Source: Bacillota bacterium (GTDB lineage: Bacteria > Bacillota > Clostridia > Acetivibrionales > DTU013). Taken from it: DNA of 19,682 bases. The DNA lies in NCBI GenBank assembly GCA_023435305.1, contig JAEYRV010000023.1:1-19682 (forward strand). Reading direction: 5' to 3'. Shown here piece after piece: positions 15,508 to 19,682 of the stretch. Positions within the stretch are counted from its first letter, which is position 1. Each line of letters opens with the position of its first letter. The notes beneath the pieces are model-generated. The model made no database searches, was not told the origin of the DNA, and was given only the letters and a program-made list of their open reading frames with translations. The position numbers and the translations under genes are program-made.

Positions 15508-16083
15508 CTACCGTCTTTTAGTGTGGCCGAAGGAAACGTTGTCTTTTATTCCGATCAGAAACAATAATGAGGCAAGCCCCAGCAAAATGATGCCGGGCAG
15601 GATATTCATCTCGCCGTCAGGCGCGTTGATATAGGGCATAAATTGAAAATACCGCACGGCGACAATTTGGTGCGTACCGTCGACCGCAGCCCGGATCCCA
15701 TGAGGGAAGCTCTTTGTCGCCGAACCTGAATACTCCTTGCCGTCTGAGGCAGTAAACCGGTAAAACATTTCATACCTCATGGGATCGCGCGTATTACCAT
15801 CGTCCTGCCCCGGCCCCACATGAATTCTCTGCTGATAATCAGTCACGATGCCCGTCGCACTCGCCCCGATGATGCCGAGAGCCATCTGGCTTATGGCAAA
15901 AGCGGTCAGTAGCAGTGAAAGGAGGATAGGCGCGACGCTTATTTTCGATTTCCTCCTTTGCCCGATAACCGCACCGGCGGGAGAAGCGGCGCGCGCCGCC
16001 TCCCCACCACCGGCCGCCCTGCCGCAAGAAGGGCAAAATTGCGCACACTCCCGGACTTGTTTGCCGCAGTTTGTGCAGAACAT
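15508..16083 (-). CDS. Zinc-ribbon, DUF3592-like membrane protein
   Basis: A 191-residue protein starting at the ATG at 16083, with AGAGGTG six bases upstream; a GTG at 16092 is inside that ribosome site. An N-terminal zinc ribbon (CTNCG...CAQFCPSCG, cysteines 3, 6, 17 and 20) is followed by an Ala/Gly linker, TM1 (SVAPILLSLLLTAFAISQMA), an exported core (FYRFTASDGKEYSGSATKSF, then VAVRYFQFMPYINA) and TM2 (LPGIILLGLASLLFLIGI). The core shares the VRYF...P-Y-INA signature with the two other DUF3592-like proteins here but is diverged. The zinc ribbon would be cytoplasmic. It lies 33 bases after the stop of the large zinc-ribbon surface protein. Function unknown. Confidence 0.78.
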   Translation of the reverse strand: MFCTNCGKQVRECAQFCPSCGRAAGGGEAARAASPAGAVIGQRRKSKISVAPILLSLLLTAFAISQMALGIIGASATGIVTDYQQRIHVGPGQDDGNTRDPMRYEMFYRFTASDGKEYSGSATKSFPHGIRAAVDGTHQIVAVRYFQFMPYINAPDGEMNILPGIILLGLASLLFLIGIKDNVSFGHTKRR

Positions 16084-16116
16084 GTCGTTCACCTCTTTCT
16101 GTCTACCTGCTGCAGG

Positions 16117-18597
16117 TCAGGAGATCTGCTTCCACTCATATACGAAGTACGTGCCGTAACCGGTGCCGCCTATCCACAGCTCTTCCCGATCTCCTTCTGA
16201 GTAACCGGCGGGGATGATGGCGGATATCGTATCGCCGATCGACTTCACGCTTTTACTGCTGTATTTGACCGAAGAGTAAATTTCAAAATGGCTCTTTTTT
16301 GCCGCATTGCTAAACTTCACGTTTCCCCAATCGGCGCGTGCGCTTCCATGGCCGTCGAAATACGAAAGGTTATCATCAGTAAAAGCAAGATTAAAGCTTA
16401 AGCTAACCGTTTCGCCGCCCTTAATCACCGTGGGTGGGACTGAGAAAGTAAGTTGGGTAGCGAAGCTTTCTCCGTTGATTTGATCGGGGTCAGGATAGGT
16501 ATCGGTATCACCGATATATTTCCAGGTGGAGGTATAGCTGCCCGGCGAGGCCGACGCGCTTACTTCATAAACACCACCCTTGTTTGTGTTGTCGATATTT
16601 GCCTGATAATTTTCGTTAATGGTCTCCACCAGCACCCAGGCATACTCCGGTTTGGGTTTGGTTTCGGGCACAGCTGACGGCTCGGTGCTGCTTTCGATCG
16701 GTGGCTGCTGCTCCGGCTTTTCCTTACCACTGCTCGAAATTAAGATGGTCGTGGTGGGGTAGGAAACCTTGAAAGATACCGTAACTTCCGGGCTGTCTTT
16801 ACCTGCCGGATAAAGATCCAGCCTGTTCGGGGAGCCCGACTGCATATGTCCGAGAACGGTAAATGAAGTGTTCATCTCGCCACCTTTGGGCATCTTCCCG
16901 GTCCAGCTTTTTGCGTCGGCGCTGCTTGATATGGGTGCAAAGCGAACGGTATAACCCTCGTACTTATATTCACCCGCTTTTTCGGGCTGTTCGATGATTT
17001 GTACCTTGACGGTTTTGTTGAGCTCTTTTTGCATGGCGAGAAGCTGTTTTTCAAACTCACGCTGCGCCTGTTCCATCGCTTGATTGAGCAGATAATTTCG
17101 CGCGGAAGTCAGAGGTGCCTGCAAATGAGCCATCAGATATCCTCGGTACTGCTGGGTCAGCACCTCCCGGTCCTTCGTCCACTGCCGCTCATCAAAGGAA
17201 TATTTTAATCCGGATACTGCGGCAATTTCCTTGACCTTGCCGTAATCCAAGCTCCAGAACCGGTCGCAAAAGCTGTCGATTTCCTGATTGATCAGCTGCT
17301 GTGCCGTTTCTGTGTCGTCTGCGTTTTCCCTGAGTATGCTTATAAATATCCTGCGCCACTCCTTCACGGAGCGCGGCGACTCCACGTCGTTGTAATACTG
17401 GTAGACACCCCCGAGATTTTCAAGCTTGAGCTCCATCATGTCGCTTTGCACCGTAGACAAGACCACATCGAATACAGCAACTCCGGCAAAGCCCACCTGC
17501 AAAGCGGCGGAGCCAAAATACCCCACGGCATTGTTGGCAATGTTTTTAACAAGATTTGAAAGCGTGCCGAGTTTTCCTTGGTCGTCAGAGAAGCTATAGG
17601 TAAAGTCATAGCAGGTCTGTACGGCGGCGAGAGCCAGCCCCAAATGCTGCGATCCACTTCCCAGCGCCTCTGCCAGCGCGCCCTCATACTGTCCGCCCAG
17701 TGTGATCGCGGTGACCGCTGTGCCGGTGTTGCCGACCACCGAGTTGATCGCTTCGAAGCCCGCTTCAAACGCCGCGTTTCCGGGCTGACCTGATTCCGCC
17801 AGCTCCTTGATTACTTCAAAGGACTTTCCCGAATTCAGCAGACCCGCAATGGCATATACATCGGTGATATAGGCCTTTCGGGTGTTTTCGTTTTTTACCT
17901 GAAACACACCATAGGTAGATAGGTGGGTGGTATAGATCAGCACCTGCCGGTTTTCGGCATCCACCTCGTAATAAACGCCCTCCCATTCGCCGGTGGATTG
18001 GTTATAATACTTCGCGCCAACGCATTCGCTTTCTGCACCCGCCTCGGAATATTTTGTGTCGTAGGGAATTGCAATGGTAATCACGTCATCAAAGTTTGTT
18101 TTGTCACCAAGTTCAAAATCATATGCAGTGACCTTTACACCGTTATTCTTATCGGTTTTTCCAGGGAGCTCTCGCACCTTCAGCGTTTCATCTCCCTCAA
18201 GGGCATGCTCCCCGAACTCGATTGTAACCCCGTATGCCGAGGCAGATGGGCTCTTTGGCGAGACTGTAAGTTCCTTGGCTTTTGCCGGATAATCCCGCTC
18301 AGTATAAACAAAGGTACTGAGATCCCCTATCGTGCCCTCGGCATTATCCGCCTCCTTGCCCAGCCTTGGAAGAATGGCTGCCCCTAACGCAATCACCAAA
18401 ACAATCGCCACAGCGGAAAAAAGAAGTTTCTTTGGTAGAATTCTGGGTTTTGTAATCTCGGGAACAATATCCTCAGAGATGGTACGAACCTTTTTTACCG
18501 ATGAAGTTTCAGCCTCCTGTGTTTTTGTTCCGCAGGTAGCGCAGAACTTTGTTTCTGGCTTGATCTGCGCACCACATTTCTTGCAAAATTTACTCAT
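16117..18597 (-). CDS. Large zinc-ribbon, single-TM surface protein with ZU5-like domain
   Basis: An 826-residue protein. The ATG at 18597 is chosen because GGGAGGG lies about eight bases before it; an ATG at 18645 would only add residues ahead of the zinc ribbon. The ribbon uses C5, C8, C19 and C22 (CKKCG...CATCG) and should be cytoplasmic. One helix (about 57-76) crosses the membrane. Outside, residues about 105-235 resemble a ZU5-type beta sandwich (VTIEFGEHALEGDETLKV, then VITIAIPYD and HLSTYGVF). A helical middle of about 400 residues includes Ala/Gly-rich hydrophobic stretches (VGYFGSAALQVGFAGVAVFD) and a long amphipathic helix (NQAMEQAQREFEKQLLAMQK). A Pro/Ser/Glu linker and a beta-rich C-terminus ending GTGYGTYFVYEWKQIS complete it. 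The layout recalls TcaA/YvlB-like zinc-ribbon envelope proteins, but the exported part is different. Role unknown. Confidence 0.8.
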   Translation of the reverse strand: MSKFCKKCGAQIKPETKFCATCGTKTQEAETSSVKKVRTISEDIVPEITKPRILPKKLLFSAVAIVLVIALGAAILPRLGKEADNAEGTIGDLSTFVYTERDYPAKAKELTVSPKSPSASAYGVTIEFGEHALEGDETLKVRELPGKTDKNNGVKVTAYDFELGDKTNFDDVITIAIPYDTKYSEAGAESECVGAKYYNQSTGEWEGVYYEVDAENRQVLIYTTHLSTYGVFQVKNENTRKAYITDVYAIAGLLNSGKSFEVIKELAESGQPGNAAFEAGFEAINSVVGNTGTAVTAITLGGQYEGALAEALGSGSQHLGLALAAVQTCYDFTYSFSDDQGKLGTLSNLVKNIANNAVGYFGSAALQVGFAGVAVFDVVLSTVQSDMMELKLENLGGVYQYYNDVESPRSVKEWRRIFISILRENADDTETAQQLINQEIDSFCDRFWSLDYGKVKEIAAVSGLKYSFDERQWTKDREVLTQQYRGYLMAHLQAPLTSARNYLLNQAMEQAQREFEKQLLAMQKELNKTVKVQIIEQPEKAGEYKYEGYTVRFAPISSSADAKSWTGKMPKGGEMNTSFTVLGHMQSGSPNRLDLYPAGKDSPEVTVSFKVSYPTTTILISSSGKEKPEQQPPIESSTEPSAVPETKPKPEYAWVLVETINENYQANIDNTNKGGVYEVSASASPGSYTSTWKYIGDTDTYPDPDQINGESFATQLTFSVPPTVIKGGETVSLSFNLAFTDDNLSYFDGHGSARADWGNVKFSNAAKKSHFEIYSSVKYSSKSVKSIGDTISAIIPAGYSEGDREELWIGGTGYGTYFVYEWKQIS

Positions 18598-18611
18598 ACT
18601 AAATCCCTCCC

Positions 18612-18752
18612 TCATTTCAGTAGCGGACATTTGCAGCGCCAGCAAACATCATCGCTTATCTGGCACAGCGTGGCGCAGGCGTTGCAGAAGATAATGCTGT
18701 CCCGCGATTTGTCGTATTTCTCATAGGAATTCAGCCCCGCGTGATGGCTCAC
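18612..18752 (-). CDS. 46-residue zinc-ribbon protein, possibly a remnant
   Basis: A small frame from a GTG at 18752 to TGA at 18612. It contains IIFCNACATLCQISDDVCWR and CKCPLLK, that is CxxC...CxxC with extra cysteines (C23, C26, C37, C40), a zinc-ribbon-like knuckle. It fits exactly between two genes (13 bases after one stop, 14 before the next start), which argues for a real operon member. No clear ribosome site precedes the GTG, so it may be the end of a longer, truncated gene or be translated by coupling. Confidence 0.5.
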   Translation of the reverse strand: MSHHAGLNSYEKYDKSRDSIIFCNACATLCQISDDVCWRCKCPLLK

Positions 18753-18765
18753 TTAATATTACAAT

Positions 18766-19170
18766 CTACTTGTTCATAAAAAAGATTAGGAACGCTCCGG
18801 CAATCATCAAAACCACCTGTCCCGCTCCGAGTCCTGTGTCCCGCTCCATGGCGTTAATATAAGGAAAAGCGGTAAAATACCGCACCCGCACGGTCGATGT
18901 TCCATCGGCTTTCAGATAGACCGAATCTCCAATCTTCTTTGTAAATCCGTTAATCTCTTTTCCATCGGGAAGGATAAATGAGTAACTGATATTGTAAGTA
19001 TACCGCCCCGGCTTGCCATCCGTGCGTTCGCCTCCCTCACGCCGAATATCGGTGATAACGGCGGACGCGCTTTTTCCAACAAATCCGAGAATGGCCTGGG
19101 ATGCACCCATAAAAATGAGGCCAATGCCCAGCAACGTGACCAGGACACGAGGAATCAGTCCCTTTTTCAT
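18766..19170 (-). CDS. DUF3592-like membrane protein, paralogue 2
   Basis: A 134-residue protein with TM1 (about residues 6-32), an exported core and TM2 (about 114-132). The core has ITDIRREGGERTDGKPGRYT, a strand with LPDGKEINGF, then KADGTSTVRVRYFTAFPYIN. Nearly every position of this core matches paralogue 1 at 14230-14652, so one is a copy of the other with about 4 kb between. A G-rich site (AGGGGGGA) precedes the ATG by eight bases. It follows the small lipoprotein by 12 bases. Function unknown. Confidence 0.78.
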   Translation of the reverse strand: MKKGLIPRVLVTLLGIGLIFMGASQAILGFVGKSASAVITDIRREGGERTDGKPGRYTYNISYSFILPDGKEINGFTKKIGDSVYLKADGTSTVRVRYFTAFPYINAMERDTGLGAGQVVLMIAGAFLIFFMNK

Positions 19171-19182
19171 AATCAGTCCCCC

Positions 19183-19503
19183 CTAAGGCTGCTCATTCCG
19201 GTAAACCCCATCCTCACCGAGCCGCAGTGTGATAAAGCTTTCGACATAAAAGGTCTTTGTCTTTCTGTCATAAGCGATGGTGAAATTTCTTTGGATGCTT
19301 TTATCTTCCACCCATATCACCGCTCCGACCCGTCCGGGGGAGCGGTGGGGTACCTGCATTTCCTCGTATATCAATTCCAGCGGCGCTATTTGTACATTGT
19401 TGGAGGCCGTTACTGCCTGCAAAATATGTTCATCGGTGGGGGTAGGCGCAAGCAGCGCACAGGAGCAAAGCAACAGCACGGTTAAAAGCACAGCCCAGAT
19501 CAA
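19183..19503 (-). CDS. Small lipoprotein or exported protein
   Basis: About 106 residues from a TTG at 19503; the frame is closed by TAA 12 bases upstream. The N-terminus is a hydrophobic signal (WAVLLTVLLLCSCALL) with Cys15 in an LCSC lipobox-like context. The mature part is polar and beta-rich (IAPLELIYEEMQVPHRSPGR, AVIWVEDKS, FYVESFITLRLGEDGVYRN). The TTG with only AAGG about nine bases before it is a weak start; a downstream GTG is possible. It lies just before paralogue 2 of the DUF3592-like genes and about 40 bases after the edge gene. No family recognised. Confidence 0.6.
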   Translation of the reverse strand: MIWAVLLTVLLLCSCALLAPTPTDEHILQAVTASNNVQIAPLELIYEEMQVPHRSPGRVGAVIWVEDKSIQRNFTIAYDRKTKTFYVESFITLRLGEDGVYRNEQP

Positions 19504-19545
19504 GCCTGAACCTTATGCGGTCAAAAAAATTTTCCGCATATGCGA

Positions 19546-19682
19546 TCACTTAAATGATTGAAAAACTTCCAGTATCTGCTCGCTTTTCGGATGTTCCGTA
19601 ACCTGAAATTCAGCGACAACCGATCCGTTTTCAAGAACCGAGAATGTGTTTATTAGCAAAAACTCCTGATTATGCCAGGCGG
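19546..19682 (-). CDS. 3' end of an unidentified gene, cut by the window edge
   Basis: The last 45 codons of a minus-strand gene, ending in TGA at 19546. They read AWHNQEFLLINTFSVLENGS, then VVAEFQVTEHPKSEQILEVF and QSFK. It looks like a soluble beta-strand/helix tail. Family cannot be named from so little. Its stop lies 42 bases before the small lipoprotein's start, so it is probably the upstream member of the same transcript. Confidence 0.5.
   Translation of the reverse strand, partial: AWHNQEFLLINTFSVLENGSVVAEFQVTEHPKSEQILEVFQSFK

Overview
The window looks like chromosomal DNA of an anaerobic, motile, Gram-positive bacterium of the Clostridia type. This rests on strong GGAGG-type ribosome sites, lipoproteins with Firmicutes-style lipoboxes, zinc-ribbon/membrane proteins, an iron-sulfur flavoprotein and large Cache-type chemoreceptors. 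No 16S or other species-level marker is present, so genus cannot be named.

Region 1 (1-8060) is ordinary and intact. It holds a perfect 24-bp-arm palindrome at the left edge, a four-helix PAS-PAS-GGDEF-HD-GYP cyclic-di-GMP enzyme, a chemoreceptor, an initiator tRNA(fMet) with its own promoter and terminator, an iron-sulfur flavoprotein, and a second divergently transcribed chemoreceptor with a terminator. The two receptors and the c-di-GMP enzyme suggest a sensory/motility neighbourhood.

Region 2 (8060-12800) is a mosaic on the minus strand. It contains a PD-(D/E)XK-like protein overlapping the C-terminal stump of a MutT-type Nudix hydrolase, an internalin-like LRR lipoprotein butted against that stump, a frameshifted HEAT-like protein, an 81-residue unknown, a small BspA-like LRR protein, and a deleted, stop-containing remnant of a type III restriction-like helicase/nuclease. 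The remnant meets a plus-strand gene tail head-on, and a gene-free block of back-to-back hairpin terminators follows. This reads as a scarred insertion/recombination zone, with the remains of a defence or mobile module.

Region 3 (12800-19682) is a tightly packed minus-strand run of envelope genes. It has a partial gene at the right edge, a small lipoprotein, a DUF3592-like membrane protein, a 46-residue zinc-ribbon protein, an 826-residue zinc-ribbon/one-TM/ZU5-like surface protein, a zinc-ribbon DUF3592-like protein, two broken membrane-protein genes (one PH-like), another DUF3592-like protein, and a lipoprotein whose end runs out of frame into a formylglycine-enzyme-like (C-lectin fold) tail. 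Cytoplasmic zinc ribbons joined to membrane or exported domains suggest an uncharacterised envelope-associated module; its function cannot be assigned from sequence alone.

At least five loci between 10.4 and 15.5 kb carry single-base frameshifts or an in-frame stop. This means either real decay or consensus errors in the assembly.
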